From the NCBI GenBank assembly GCA_934120675.1, contig CAKOUU010000006.1:23549-87548 (forward strand): DNA of 64,000 bases, in the 5' to 3' direction. Positions 8,845 through 17,368 of the stretch are shown one piece after another. The translations under genes were made by a program, and so were the position numbers. Numbering within the stretch: position 1 is the stretch's first letter; every line of letters starts with the position of its first letter. The stretch is from an uncultured Clostridia bacterium. GTDB taxonomy: Bacteria > Bacillota > Clostridia > TANB77 > CAG-508. The notes under the pieces were generated by a model. That model was not told the DNA's origin. It saw only the letters and a program-made list of their open reading frames with translations, and searched no databases.

Positions 8845-9162
8845 TTAAAATTTGTTTCTGAACAAGTCTACTATGACTTCTTCAGAATTAATTGGAGTTA
8901 CTTGATTTGTTTTAAAAATATTTAAAATTTGATTTGCTTCTATTTCATCATTTGTAACATATTTTATTTGTTTATTTTCTACTTTTGTATATTCTGGTTT
9001 ATATTCTGTTTTTATTATTTCTATTCCATATTTTGGTTTCTGATAAGTGCTTATTTGATCTTCATTTATTTGTTTATAGTATTCTAACTTTATTGGATAT
9101 TTTATTCCTGCTTCCTCAAGTCTCTCTTTTTCGATAAATACGCTGCCAAAAAATGTTTTCAA
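8845..9162 (-). CDS. Small conserved-looking hypothetical protein
   Basis: The 105-residue protein is rich in Lys, Glu, Ile and Tyr. The pattern YYKQINED is followed by KYGIEIIKTEYKP and an acidic/Asn-rich helical C-terminus. There is no signal peptide or membrane segment. It resembles a family of short clostridial proteins of unknown function (possibly DUF6514), but I am not certain. It is transcribed towards topA and separated from it by the 28-bp inverted repeat. Confidence 0.55.
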   Translation of the reverse strand: MKTFFGSVFIEKERLEEAGIKYPIKLEYYKQINEDQISTYQKPKYGIEIIKTEYKPEYTKVENKQIKYVTNDEIEANQILNIFKTNQVTPINSEEVIVDLFRNKF

Positions 9163-9600
9163 AAAAATCCCCCTTTTCTTTTGTTTTGTGACCTTTTTAT
9201 ATTACTACTAATTTCAGTGGTTTGCAAGGATTTTTCATCGCAATTTTTGACATAAAAACAGCTGCTTATTCATATTTTTGTTTTTTTCTTTTTTCTTCGA
9301 CTTTTACTATTTAAAACAATTTTATTATCTGTCAATTTTCGATGGCTTTCGACTTCTACTTTCTGCTATAATATTTTTAAATCAATTAATAATTATATAC
9401 CTTTTTGCCTTTTATTCTGTCAAATACGTTTTTATATGATTTCAAATCATTATTAAAAAGCAGTAATATGTTTTTATACGATATTTCTGCTTTTTTCCTA
9501 TCTTTTTAGCTAAGTTTTGAATATTGTTAATTATCTTGAGTACTTTTTTATTCTTTTTTTAGAATATTTTCAAGTATAATTTGTCTCCGACTTTTCTTTT
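9163..9600. other. Gene-free interval of 438 bp
   Basis: No credible coding frame is seen. The stretch is AT-rich with several TCGAC or GTCGA-like words. A TATAAT-like sequence lies at about 9368 on the plus strand, but it has no well-spaced -35 box and nothing obvious to transcribe. I see no tRNA-like or strong hairpin structure. Confidence 0.5.
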
Positions 9601-10266
9601 CTAAATTTTTTCTACAATTTCATTTTGATTTTTGTATATACTATTTGCAGGTACTACTTTTCTTACAGATGATAATGGATATATGTTGCTATGACTACCG
9701 ATTACTGTTCCTGGATTTAAAATTGAACCACATCCAACTTCTACTTCGTCTCCTAGCATTGCTCCAAATTTTTTTAGTCCTGTTTCAATTTTTTCTGTAT
9801 CATTTTTTACCACTACTAATTTTTTGTCTGATTTTACATTTGATGTTATTGAACCTGCTCCCATATGTGATTTGTATCCTAAAATTGAGTCTCCTACATA
9901 ATTATAGTGAGGTACTTGAACTTTGTTAAATAAAATTACATTTTTTAATTCTGTTGAATTTCCTACCACTGCACCTTCACCAACTATTGCTTTTCCTCTT
10001 ATAAATGCACAATGTCTTATTTCTGCATTTTTTCCTATTATTGCAGGTCCGTGTATATACGCTGTTGGTGCTACTGTGGCAGATTTTGCAATCCATACAT
10101 CTTCTCCCACTTTATCATATTCTTCTGGATCTAGTGTATTTCCTAATTCTATTATAAAGTCATTTATTTTTGGTAATACCTCCCATGGGTATGTCACTCC
10201 TTCAAATATTTTTTTTGCTATTGTTTCATCTAAATTGTATAAATTCTTTATTTTACATTCTTCCAT
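9601..10266 (-). CDS. Left-handed beta-helix acyltransferase-like protein (GlmU/UDP-GlcNAc pyrophosphorylase C-terminal type)
   Basis: The 221-residue protein consists largely of hexapeptide repeats such as VGEDVWIAKSATVAPTAYI, GPAIIGKNAEI and VGEGAVVGNSTE. These form a left-handed parallel beta-helix. It lacks the N-terminal nucleotidyltransferase domain of GlmU. It could be an acyltransferase or a sugar-nucleotide-binding protein; substrate is not predictable. The start has AAAAAAGGAGAAAAAC. It lies between two hairpin repeats and downstream of mgtA on the same strand. Confidence 0.75.
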   Translation of the reverse strand: MEECKIKNLYNLDETIAKKIFEGVTYPWEVLPKINDFIIELGNTLDPEEYDKVGEDVWIAKSATVAPTAYIHGPAIIGKNAEIRHCAFIRGKAIVGEGAVVGNSTELKNVILFNKVQVPHYNYVGDSILGYKSHMGAGSITSNVKSDKKLVVVKNDTEKIETGLKKFGAMLGDEVEVGCGSILNPGTVIGSHSNIYPLSSVRKVVPANSIYKNQNEIVEKI

Positions 10267-10283
10267 GTTTTTCTCCTTTTTTA

Positions 10284-10356
10284 GGGATTGGGGGACGGGT
10301 CTCTAATCCCTATTTTTTTATATTTTTTCGGGATTAGAGACCCGTCCCCCTATCCC
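10284..10356. repeat. 27-bp near-perfect inverted repeat with GGGGACGG core
   Basis: The arms at 10284-10310 and 10330-10356 are reverse complements with one mismatch. Each is flanked by a T-run, so the element can end transcription in both directions. It carries the same GGGGACG core as the elements at 6.5 and 8.8 kb. Confidence 0.75.
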
Positions 10357-10362
10357 GTTTTT

Positions 10363-12984
10363 TTATAACCACTCACCATTTCTTTTAATATAAACTTTCT
10401 TAATACTTTGAACAAGCACAGTATATATTATAAGTAATAATACTACAAACGCATAATATTTTCCTGGTAAAATTTCAAAATTAAATGTTCCAACATTGTG
10501 TAATAATATCGGTGTAACTATTGTTCCAGCAATAGTAATCAAAGTTGAAATTGTTAAAAATTTATTTGCTCTAGATTCTATGAATGGCATTTTTGCAGTT
10601 CTAACATAGTGGATTATCATTGTTTCACTTATCAAGCATTCTACAAACCATGCTGTTTGGAACCAAGATTGTTTGTCTACACTGTTGTAGCCAAATACAA
10701 ACCAAAATACAACAAATGCTATTACATCTGTTATTGAGCTTGTAATTCCCATTACATTCATGAATTTGCCAAGTCCTTTTGTGTCCCATTTTCGTGGTTT
10801 TTCCAAAAATTCTTTGTCTACATCATCATATGGTATTGCTATTTGTGATATGTCATATAAAAAGTCTTGTATCAACATTTGTATTGGCAATAGTGGTAAA
10901 AATGGTAAAAAGATACTTGCTATTAGTATGCTGAATACATCTCCAAAGTCTGAACTTAATGCCATTTTCATATATTTTATGATGTTTCCATATACTTTTC
11001 TACCTTCTATTACGCCATCATATATTACTTGCAAACTTTTTTCAAGTAATATTATATCACTTGCCTCTTTTGCTATGTCTGTTGCAGAGTCTACACAAAT
11101 TCCTACATCTGCTGTATGTAGTGATGGTGCATCATTTACGCCGTCTCCCATATATCCTACTACATGGCCGTTTTTCTTGTATGTTTTTACTACTCTTTCT
11201 TTTTGCAATGGGTTTAATCTTGCAAAAACATCAATTTCTTCTACTGCTTTTTCTAATTCTTCGTCTGACATTTGGTCTAATTCTACACCTGTAATTATTC
11301 TATCTGACCTTAAGCCTACTGTATTGCATATGTTTTTAGTTGCATATGCATTATCACCTGTTAGAATTTTTGTTTTTACGCCAATTTTTCTTAAATCATT
11401 TATTGTCTTTTTTACATCTTTTTTTGGTGGGTCCAAAAATGCAACATATCCTACAAATGTCATTTCACTTTCATCATTACTGTTAAATATATTTACACCT
11501 GGATACTCTTTTTTTGTTGCTAATGCTATTACTTGCATTCCCATATTTGATAAGTTGTTTGCATTTACTTCAATTTGCTTTATTAAATCATCTGTTATTG
11601 GAATTATCTCGTCCTTATATTTTACTTGTTTGCAACATTTAAGAATTTCTTCTATTGCTCCCTTTGTTAGCATTCTGTAGCCGTCTTCGCTTTTTACAAC
11701 AACACTCATTCTTTTTCTTGTATAGTCAAATGGTATTTCGTCTACTTTTTCATATTCTTTTAGAACTTGCTTGATTTTGTGTTGATTTCCATATGCTATT
11801 ACTGCTTTGTCAACTAAATTTTTTATTCCTGTTCCATAGTAACTGTTTAGATATGCGTATTTTAAGATGTCTAGGTCTTCTTCTCCCATTACATTTATAT
11901 ATTTTTGCAATGTTATTTTATCTTGTGTTAATGTTCCTGTTTTGTCTGTGCATAAGATGTCAATTGCTCCTAAGTTTTGAATTGACTGTATATTTTTTAC
12001 TAGTGTTTTCTTTTTTGCTAGTGTTTTGCTTCCTTTTGTTAAGTTTACATTTACTATCATTGGCAACATACTTGGCGTTATTCCAACTGCTACTGATAAT
12101 GCAAATAGCAATGCTTCCATTAGGTCGTGTCTTATGAATGCATATATTACAAATACTGCTATTGATACTACTACCATATATTTTATTAGTAGTTTTGTGA
12201 TGTTGTTCATTCCTTTTTCGAAGTTTGTTATCTCTTTTTTGTTGTCTATTTCTTTGCTCATTCTTCCTAAATATGTGTCAAATCCAGTTTGTATTACAAC
12301 TGCTGTTCCTCTTCCACTGACTACACTTGAGCCCATTAAACATATGTTGTTTATATCAAATATTCCTTTTGGTTCATTTGGTGTTGTTGTTTTTTCAACT
12401 AATACACTTTCTCCTGTGAATACTGATTGGTTCAAGAATAAGTCTTTGCTTTCTATTAGTATTACGTCTGCTGGTATTATTGATCCTGCATTTAGTTTTA
12501 TGATGTCTCCTATTGCTATGTTTTCTACTCTTACTTCTTTTTCTTTTCCGCTTCTTACTACATTTGTGCTTGAATATATTTGTGCTTTTAGTTTTTGATT
12601 GAATTTGTATGTTGAGTAGTTTTGACAGAATTTTATGAATGCACTTACCACTGCTATTCCTACTATTATTCCTGCTCCTAATTTGTCTGATAGTGCAAAG
12701 TCTATTATTGCTAGCAATAGTAATATGTATATGAATTTATCATTGAATGATTTTATAAAAAATTCCAGCCAACTCTTTTTTTCGTTTTTTACTACTATGT
12801 TGGGACCGTTTTGTTCATATCTTTTTTCGTATTCTTTTTGTGTTAATCCTTCTTCTCTTGTGTTGTATTCTTTTAGAATTTCTTCTTTGCTTTTCTTTGA
12901 TGTTTCTGTGTATTTTTCTAGTAGTTCTTTGTCTGTGTTTTTCATTTGTTTTACTTTTTTCTTGATTTCAAATAATTGTATCAT
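10363..12984 (-). CDS. mgtA: Magnesium-transporting P-type ATPase
   Basis: The product of about 873 residues is a P3-type ATPase that imports Mg2+ using ATP. The actuator motif TGES lies near residue 190. The phosphorylation motif CTDKTGTLT, with the acceptor Asp, is near residue 345. The hinge motif MGDGVNDAPSLHTADVGICVD follows. Hydrophobic segments lie at about 85-125, 270-320 and in the C-terminal third. I chose ATG at 12984 because AAGGAAAG lies about 10 nt upstream; a GTG three codons earlier is too close to that site. I see no M-box riboswitch upstream. The gene diverges from a candidate RNA gene. Confidence 0.9.
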   Translation of the reverse strand: MIQLFEIKKKVKQMKNTDKELLEKYTETSKKSKEEILKEYNTREEGLTQKEYEKRYEQNGPNIVVKNEKKSWLEFFIKSFNDKFIYILLLLAIIDFALSDKLGAGIIVGIAVVSAFIKFCQNYSTYKFNQKLKAQIYSSTNVVRSGKEKEVRVENIAIGDIIKLNAGSIIPADVILIESKDLFLNQSVFTGESVLVEKTTTPNEPKGIFDINNICLMGSSVVSGRGTAVVIQTGFDTYLGRMSKEIDNKKEITNFEKGMNNITKLLIKYMVVVSIAVFVIYAFIRHDLMEALLFALSVAVGITPSMLPMIVNVNLTKGSKTLAKKKTLVKNIQSIQNLGAIDILCTDKTGTLTQDKITLQKYINVMGEEDLDILKYAYLNSYYGTGIKNLVDKAVIAYGNQHKIKQVLKEYEKVDEIPFDYTRKRMSVVVKSEDGYRMLTKGAIEEILKCCKQVKYKDEIIPITDDLIKQIEVNANNLSNMGMQVIALATKKEYPGVNIFNSNDESEMTFVGYVAFLDPPKKDVKKTINDLRKIGVKTKILTGDNAYATKNICNTVGLRSDRIITGVELDQMSDEELEKAVEEIDVFARLNPLQKERVVKTYKKNGHVVGYMGDGVNDAPSLHTADVGICVDSATDIAKEASDIILLEKSLQVIYDGVIEGRKVYGNIIKYMKMALSSDFGDVFSILIASIFLPFLPLLPIQMLIQDFLYDISQIAIPYDDVDKEFLEKPRKWDTKGLGKFMNVMGITSSITDVIAFVVFWFVFGYNSVDKQSWFQTAWFVECLISETMIIHYVRTAKMPFIESRANKFLTISTLITIAGTIVTPILLHNVGTFNFEILPGKYYAFVVLLLIIYTVLVQSIKKVYIKRNGEWL

Positions 12985-13113
12985 TTGTATCACTTTCCTT
13001 TTTTGGTTGATTGTGTTTTTTTATTTTTTACGGTTGTATTATATCACTTTTTTGAAATTTTTAAAGTGTTTTTTCGGTATTATAACTTTTTCTTTATAAA
13101 TCTAATTTTACTG

Positions 13114-13142
13114 TTGACTTCTTCTATAAGATATTTTAATAT
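13114..13142 (+). promoter_or_regulatory. Promoter of the candidate small RNA
   Basis: TTGACT (13114-13119) and TAATAT (13137-13142) are 17 bp apart, predicting a transcript start near 13149. No coding frame follows before the terminator. Confidence 0.6.
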
Positions 13143-13148
13143 ATATAT

Positions 13149-13301
13149 GCCAATTTACTCAAGTGGTAGGAAGGATGTTTAGTTGTGAAAGACTTGTTTA
13201 GATTACTAAAACTTTATTTGATTTACTTAATTGTAAAACATCTAGGGGATTAGCACAGGAAAAAGACTAGGAATGCTTTGGTAGGCTCCTAGTCTTTTTT
13301 T
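13149..13301 (+). ncRNA. Candidate structured small RNA of about 150 nt, family unknown
   Basis: The stretch has a 17-bp-spaced promoter, no open frame with a ribosome site, and a strong intrinsic terminator (AAAAGACTAGGA 13261-13272 paired with TCCTAGTCTTTT 13287-13298, then T's). An internal stem GATGTTT/AAACATC closes a large interior region. The 5' part contains CTCAAGTGGTAGGAAGG, which looks tRNA D-arm-like but does not complete a tRNA. It lies between divergent mgtA and the radical SAM gene. A 6S-like regulator or an upstream attenuator is possible. I cannot place it in a known family. Confidence 0.5.
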
Positions 13302-13407
13302 GTTTAATTGTTACTTGACTTGTTTTGTAATTACTAAATACATATTAGCACATATTTTATTATATGTCAAATTTTTAAAAATTATAATAGTGTAAGATTT
13401 TTTTAAT

Positions 13408-13436
13408 TTGCATTTACTGCCTTTTTCTGCTATACT
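13408..13436 (+). promoter_or_regulatory. Promoter giving a nearly leaderless mRNA
   Basis: TTGCAT (13408-13413) and TATACT (13431-13436) are 17 bp apart. The predicted transcript start, near 13443, is only about 3 nt before the ATG at 13446. No Shine-Dalgarno sequence is present. Confidence 0.5.
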
Positions 13437-13445
13437 GTAACCATT

Positions 13446-14384
13446 ATGGAAGAGAAAGAAAGATATAAACACTTAAACAAATATTTAAAAGAAAAATTTG
13501 GAGAAAGAACATTAAAAATCTGTATCGATGGTGGTTTTACCTGTCCAAATAGAGATGGAACTTTATCAACAAAAGGATGCATTTTTTGTAGTGAAAAAGG
13601 TTCTGGTGAATTAATACGTTGCGGTTTTGGTGATACTATAACTGAAAAAATTAGTAATCAAGTAAAAAATTATTTTAATAGTTATCGCAGTGAACGTGCT
13701 AATAAGTTTATTGCTTATTTTCAAAATTTTACAAACACATATGCTTCTTTAGATATGCTGAAAGCTAAATATGATGCTGCTTTAATTGATGATAGAATTG
13801 TAGGTTTAGAAGTTGCCACAAGGCCTGACTGTATAAATGCAGATATTGTAAATTTGTTGAAATCTTACAAGGATAACTATTATGTTTGTGTTGAACTTGG
13901 TTTGCAAACTTCTAATGATGATACGGGTATTTTAATTAATCGTGGTTATTCTAGTTGTCAATTTACAAATGCTGTCAAATTGTTAAATGCTGCTGGAATT
14001 GATGTTGTTGCTCATATTATGGTTGGTTTACCAGGCGAAAATTTTAATGATTTAAAAAATACTGTTGATTTTATTAACAAGCATAATATTCAAGGTTTGA
14101 AAATTCATTCTACTTATGTTGTTAAAAATACAGTTCTTGCTGATATGTTTTTTTCAGGTCAATATGAGCCTATTACTTTAGAGTATTATTTGGATGCTCT
14201 TACTTATGTTGTTACTCATATTTCGCCAGATATTGTTATTCATAGAATTTCTGGTGACGCTCCTAAGGATTTGTTGGTTGCTCCTGAGTGGAATTTGCAT
14301 AAGAAGTGGGTTTTGAATGGTTTTGATAGAATTTTAAGAGAACAAAATTTGTGGCAGGGAAAATATTACAAGACTTCAATTTAA
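13446..14384 (+). CDS. Radical SAM protein, TIGR01212 (YhcC-like) family
   Basis: The 312-residue protein has an N-terminal iron-sulfur cysteine cluster around CPNRDGTLSTKGCIFC, following the YKHLNKYLKEKFGERTLKI segment typical of TIGR01212. Later motifs include GLEVATRPDC, VELGLQT, HIMVGLPGE and HSTYVVKNT. The family binds a 4Fe-4S cluster and SAM; its biological reaction is not established. The conserved N-terminus begins exactly at this ATG, yet there is no ribosome site, which fits leaderless initiation from the promoter just upstream. It is transcribed alone and ends near a bidirectional terminator. Confidence 0.85.
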   Translation: MEEKERYKHLNKYLKEKFGERTLKICIDGGFTCPNRDGTLSTKGCIFCSEKGSGELIRCGFGDTITEKISNQVKNYFNSYRSERANKFIAYFQNFTNTYASLDMLKAKYDAALIDDRIVGLEVATRPDCINADIVNLLKSYKDNYYVCVELGLQTSNDDTGILINRGYSSCQFTNAVKLLNAAGIDVVAHIMVGLPGENFNDLKNTVDFINKHNIQGLKIHSTYVVKNTVLADMFFSGQYEPITLEYYLDALTYVVTHISPDIVIHRISGDAPKDLLVAPEWNLHKKWVLNGFDRILREQNLWQGKYYKTSI

Positions 14385-14466
14385 TATTTTGTTAAAATTA
14401 TTTGTATTATTGGTTGAAATTATTTATATTATAGAAATTTTAGAAAGCCTATTTATGTATAAAATG

Positions 14467-14502
14467 AAGGACATAATTTTTTATTTAAAATTATGTCCTT
14501 TT
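14467..14502. terminator. Bidirectional terminator between convergent genes
   Basis: AAGGACATAATTTT (14467-14480) pairs perfectly with AAAATTATGTCCTT (14487-14500), with T-runs on both strands. It serves the radical SAM gene and the converging 14507 gene. Confidence 0.85.
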
Positions 14503-14506
14503 TATA

Positions 14507-15121
14507 TTATTCTTGATTCATACTATTTAAAGATTCTTCAACTTCTCTATATCCTGGTAATACTGCATCGACAAAAGCATCTTCGTCGCAATCTATATTC
14601 CATTTTCCATCTTCTTTTTTCATATTAATAGTAACTTCTGTTGTTACAGTTTCAATGTCTTCAGAATTATATTGTTCTATAAAATATTGCTTTAACTGTT
14701 CATTCATCTCTTCTTCTGTCATTGCACCGAACGCTTGAGAAAAGGCTACAGAGAATGCTTTTGATATATAGTTTCCAAATACTGTTTTTAAATTTTTATT
14801 GCTTATATTTAATTTCATTGTGCATTCATTTATTTTTACGTCTGTTGATACTACCTCATAGTTTAGATTTTTTAACATTGCTTTTTCCATATCTTGATTA
14901 TCTGCTATGTTATCTTCTGATGTTGTATTTTCTTCAATTACATCTCCTATATTGATGTATTGTTTTATTTGCTCTTCGTCTCCAGTTTTCAATGCTGTGA
15001 ACATTTTATCAACTGTTTCTAATGCTTGTTTTTTTGTCATGTTTAGGGCTATAAAGTACCCTCCAACTACTAGTACAATTATTAATATTACTATTAATGC
15101 AATTTTTAGAATTTTTTTCAT
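14507..15121 (-). CDS. Membrane-anchored extracytoplasmic protein, unknown function
   Basis: The 204-residue protein has one N-terminal signal-anchor helix (about 5-27) and no lipobox Cys. An acidic external domain follows, with an alternating strand pattern (VEVSTDVKINECTMKLNI type) and a final KKEDGKWNIDCDEDAFVDAVLPG. That ending resembles DUF4878/DUF5105-like NTF2-fold proteins of Gram-positive envelopes (tentative). RBS GAAAGGGGGAAAGAAT supports the start. Confidence 0.6.
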   Translation of the reverse strand: MKKILKIALIVILIIVLVVGGYFIALNMTKKQALETVDKMFTALKTGDEEQIKQYINIGDVIEENTTSEDNIADNQDMEKAMLKNLNYEVVSTDVKINECTMKLNISNKNLKTVFGNYISKAFSVAFSQAFGAMTEEEMNEQLKQYFIEQYNSEDIETVTTEVTINMKKEDGKWNIDCDEDAFVDAVLPGYREVEESLNSMNQE

Positions 15122-15174
15122 ATTCTTTCCCCCTTTCTTGTGCTTATTAAATCACTTTTATGGGGTATTGTCAA

Positions 15175-15711
15175 TTAAAATTCGTATTCTTGTATAACTT
15201 TTCCTTCTACATTTTTTAATATTATTTTATTGTCTTCAATTACAATATAGCTATGCTCTGTATTGCACTTTGGAAGCGAAATTGAGCCTGGGTTTGCAAA
15301 GATATATCCTTCTTTTTCTTGAATAAATCCTTGGTGAATGTGGCCATATATCATTATATCAAAGTCGTCATATGGTATTTTTTCTATGTTGTATTTATGT
15401 CCATGTGTAAAATAAAATTTCTTGCCGTTAATTTCCATTAAAATGTGGTCATGAAATTCAAATTCTGATATTGTTTCGTCTACTTCTGCATCACAATTTC
15501 CTTTTACTACTAGTAATTTGTCTTTTAATGAATTAAGTGTTTGTGCTACTTTCATTGGGTTGTATTCTTGACTCAAATTATTTCTTGGTCCATGGTAATA
15601 TAGGTCTCCTAATAATATTATTTTGTCTGGATTTTCTTTTTCATTTATTTCTTTTATTTTTTCTCCATAGTATCCTGAACCATGGATATCTGATATTACT
15701 AACGCTTTCAT
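15175..15711 (-). CDS. yfcE: YfcE/MJ0936-type metallophosphodiesterase
   Basis: The 178-residue calcineurin-like phosphoesterase has the metal ligands ISDIHGS, LLGDLYYHGPRN, VKGNCDAEVD, FTHGHK and YGHIHQG in order. The YfcE family hydrolyses phosphodiesters in vitro; the physiological substrate is unknown. The start (ATG, AGGAGGGAAA upstream) and length fit the family. The next gene upstream ends 14 bp before, so the two are probably co-transcribed. Confidence 0.88.
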   Translation of the reverse strand: MKALVISDIHGSGYYGEKIKEINEKENPDKIILLGDLYYHGPRNNLSQEYNPMKVAQTLNSLKDKLLVVKGNCDAEVDETISEFEFHDHILMEINGKKFYFTHGHKYNIEKIPYDDFDIMIYGHIHQGFIQEKEGYIFANPGSISLPKCNTEHSYIVIEDNKIILKNVEGKVIQEYEF

Positions 15712-15724
15712 TTTCCCTCCTACA

Positions 15725-16150
15725 TTATTGGTCTATGTCTTCTAAATTATTGAAGAATTCTTCTGTTAATTCTTCTTCATATACATATTCACCATTTTTA
15801 TATCTCAATATACTATCATTTTGTATTTGATTTTTTAGTTCTTCTGATATTTCTGTTTCTTCAAATATTTTGTTGTTGTTTTTGTTTAGCAAGAAAACAC
15901 CTTTTGCACTGAAGTCTACTACCTGATATAGGCAGTTTTCTTCTCTATTTTGTTCTAAATTTTCTTGTTGTTCTAGTGAACTTTCTTTTTCAACCTCATT
16001 ATTATTGTTGATTTCGTCGTTGTTTATTGTGTTCATCTGTTCTTTTTCCTTTGAATTTTCAATGTATTTTGATAATTCTTGTATAAAATTTTCTACTAAA
16101 TTATTTTCTTTTATATCATTTGTTAGTTTGTTAAAAATCTCTAATTTCAA
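15725..16150 (-). CDS. Acidic hypothetical protein with TTG start
   Basis: The product has 141 residues. The first 85 are Asn/Glu-rich and probably disordered. The rest is a small domain with YQVVDFSAKGVFLLNK and a strongly acidic tail. It starts at TTG, nine bases after GGAG; no in-frame ATG is plausible. It is coupled with the phosphodiesterase downstream. No family is recognised. Confidence 0.55.
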   Translation of the reverse strand: MKLEIFNKLTNDIKENNLVENFIQELSKYIENSKEKEQMNTINNDEINNNNEVEKESSLEQQENLEQNREENCLYQVVDFSAKGVFLLNKNNNKIFEETEISEELKNQIQNDSILRYKNGEYVYEEELTEEFFNNLEDIDQ

Positions 16151-16201
16151 TAAATTTTCTCCTTTTCATATTTTTATGTCCAGAAAAGTTGTGTAACTTC
16201 A

Positions 16202-17266
16202 TTAAACATTTTTGTCTTCTATATCTTCTTTTGAAAGTTCCAATAATTCTTTTTCGTCATTAATTATTTTTATTAATTCTTCCTTTGAAGGCATATATGT
16301 TAAATATTTAGAAGCATAAATATTTTTAACGTCATCTCCAAGTGTCATTTCTACAACTGCATCATCTTTATCAGCACATAACAATATACCAATCGGCTCA
16401 TTTTCGCCTTCGATCATCTGAGTTTTTCTATAATAATTTACGTACATTTGCATTTGTCCTATATCTTGATGTGACAATTTTCCAATTTTTAAGTCTATAA
16501 TAACAAAACATCTTGCTAAACGATTATAAAATACTAAGTCTGGATAATAATATTCAGCTCCTATCTTCACTCTTTGTTGACTAGCAACAAAGGAAAATCC
16601 TCTCCCTAATTCCAGCAAAAATTCGGTTAAGTGGTTTAATAATGCTTTTTCTAAATCACTTTCTAAATAATTTCTATTTTCTTTTAATCCAGCAAATTCA
16701 AAAATATATGGACTTTTTAATAACTCTTCTGGTTGTTTTTCTATTGAGCCTTTTTTTGATTCTTTCATAATTAAGTTTTTATCTGGTGAAATCAAATATC
16801 TATCATATAGTTTAGTATTAATTTGACGTCTTAATTCTCTGCAACCCCAGTTGGATTTTTTAGATTCATTTTCGTAAAAATTTCTTTCTTCTTTTCTATC
16901 TATTCTAATCAGCTCTTGGTAATGAGCCCAAGATAATTCGGTCGACACTGTCGACCAATTTGGATAATATTCATAAAATCTACGCATTCTTCTTATCGAA
17001 ACCGGAGAAAAACCATTCCCAAATTCACTTGTTAATTTTTTAGATAAAGCTTCTATTATTCTTTTTCCATATATTCCATCACTTGAACTATTGTATAATT
17101 CTGATGTTATTTTACCTACATACCAATAAACTTCTGTCATTGTTGTATCTATTTGTTTTAACATCTTTGCTCTTGCATTAATAACTTTTTCTTTTATATC
17201 TTTGTAAATTATATCTACTTTAGATACTTCATTGTCATTTAATATTAACTCATTACTTTTTTTCAT
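16202..17266 (-). CDS. DUF1016 (YhcG-type) PD-(D/E)XK nuclease-domain protein
   Basis: The 354-residue protein has an N-terminal DUF1016 helical domain (about 10-170, with YWYVGKITSELYN and FGNGFSPVSIRRMRRFYEYYP). The C-terminal nuclease domain (about 190-340) includes YYPDLVFYNRLARCFVIIDLK, with the D...D-x-K-type catalytic core, followed by GQMQMYVNYY. The family is widespread in bacteria, often on mobile elements, and is thought to be a DNA nuclease. RBS GAGAGGG precedes the ATG. It has no visible partner here. Confidence 0.85.
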   Translation of the reverse strand: MKKSNELILNDNEVSKVDIIYKDIKEKVINARAKMLKQIDTTMTEVYWYVGKITSELYNSSSDGIYGKRIIEALSKKLTSEFGNGFSPVSIRRMRRFYEYYPNWSTVSTELSWAHYQELIRIDRKEERNFYENESKKSNWGCRELRRQINTKLYDRYLISPDKNLIMKESKKGSIEKQPEELLKSPYIFEFAGLKENRNYLESDLEKALLNHLTEFLLELGRGFSFVASQQRVKIGAEYYYPDLVFYNRLARCFVIIDLKIGKLSHQDIGQMQMYVNYYRKTQMIEGENEPIGILLCADKDDAVVEMTLGDDVKNIYASKYLTYMPSKEELIKIINDEKELLELSKEDIEDKNV

Positions 17267-17368
17267 TAACCCTCTCCTTATATAATGTATTTTTTATTAT
17301 ATAAATAATATTCATATTATTGACAGCAAGCAAGTATTACTTACTAAATTTTTATACAATACTATCTA

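Noticed and set aside
12985..13113. M-box magnesium riboswitch ahead of mgtA
   Set aside because: The leader is short and AT-rich and lacks the conserved M-box segments.
13149..13301. tRNA or tmRNA because of CTCAAGTGGTAGG
   Set aside because: No matching acceptor, anticodon or T-arm could be formed around the D-arm-like word.
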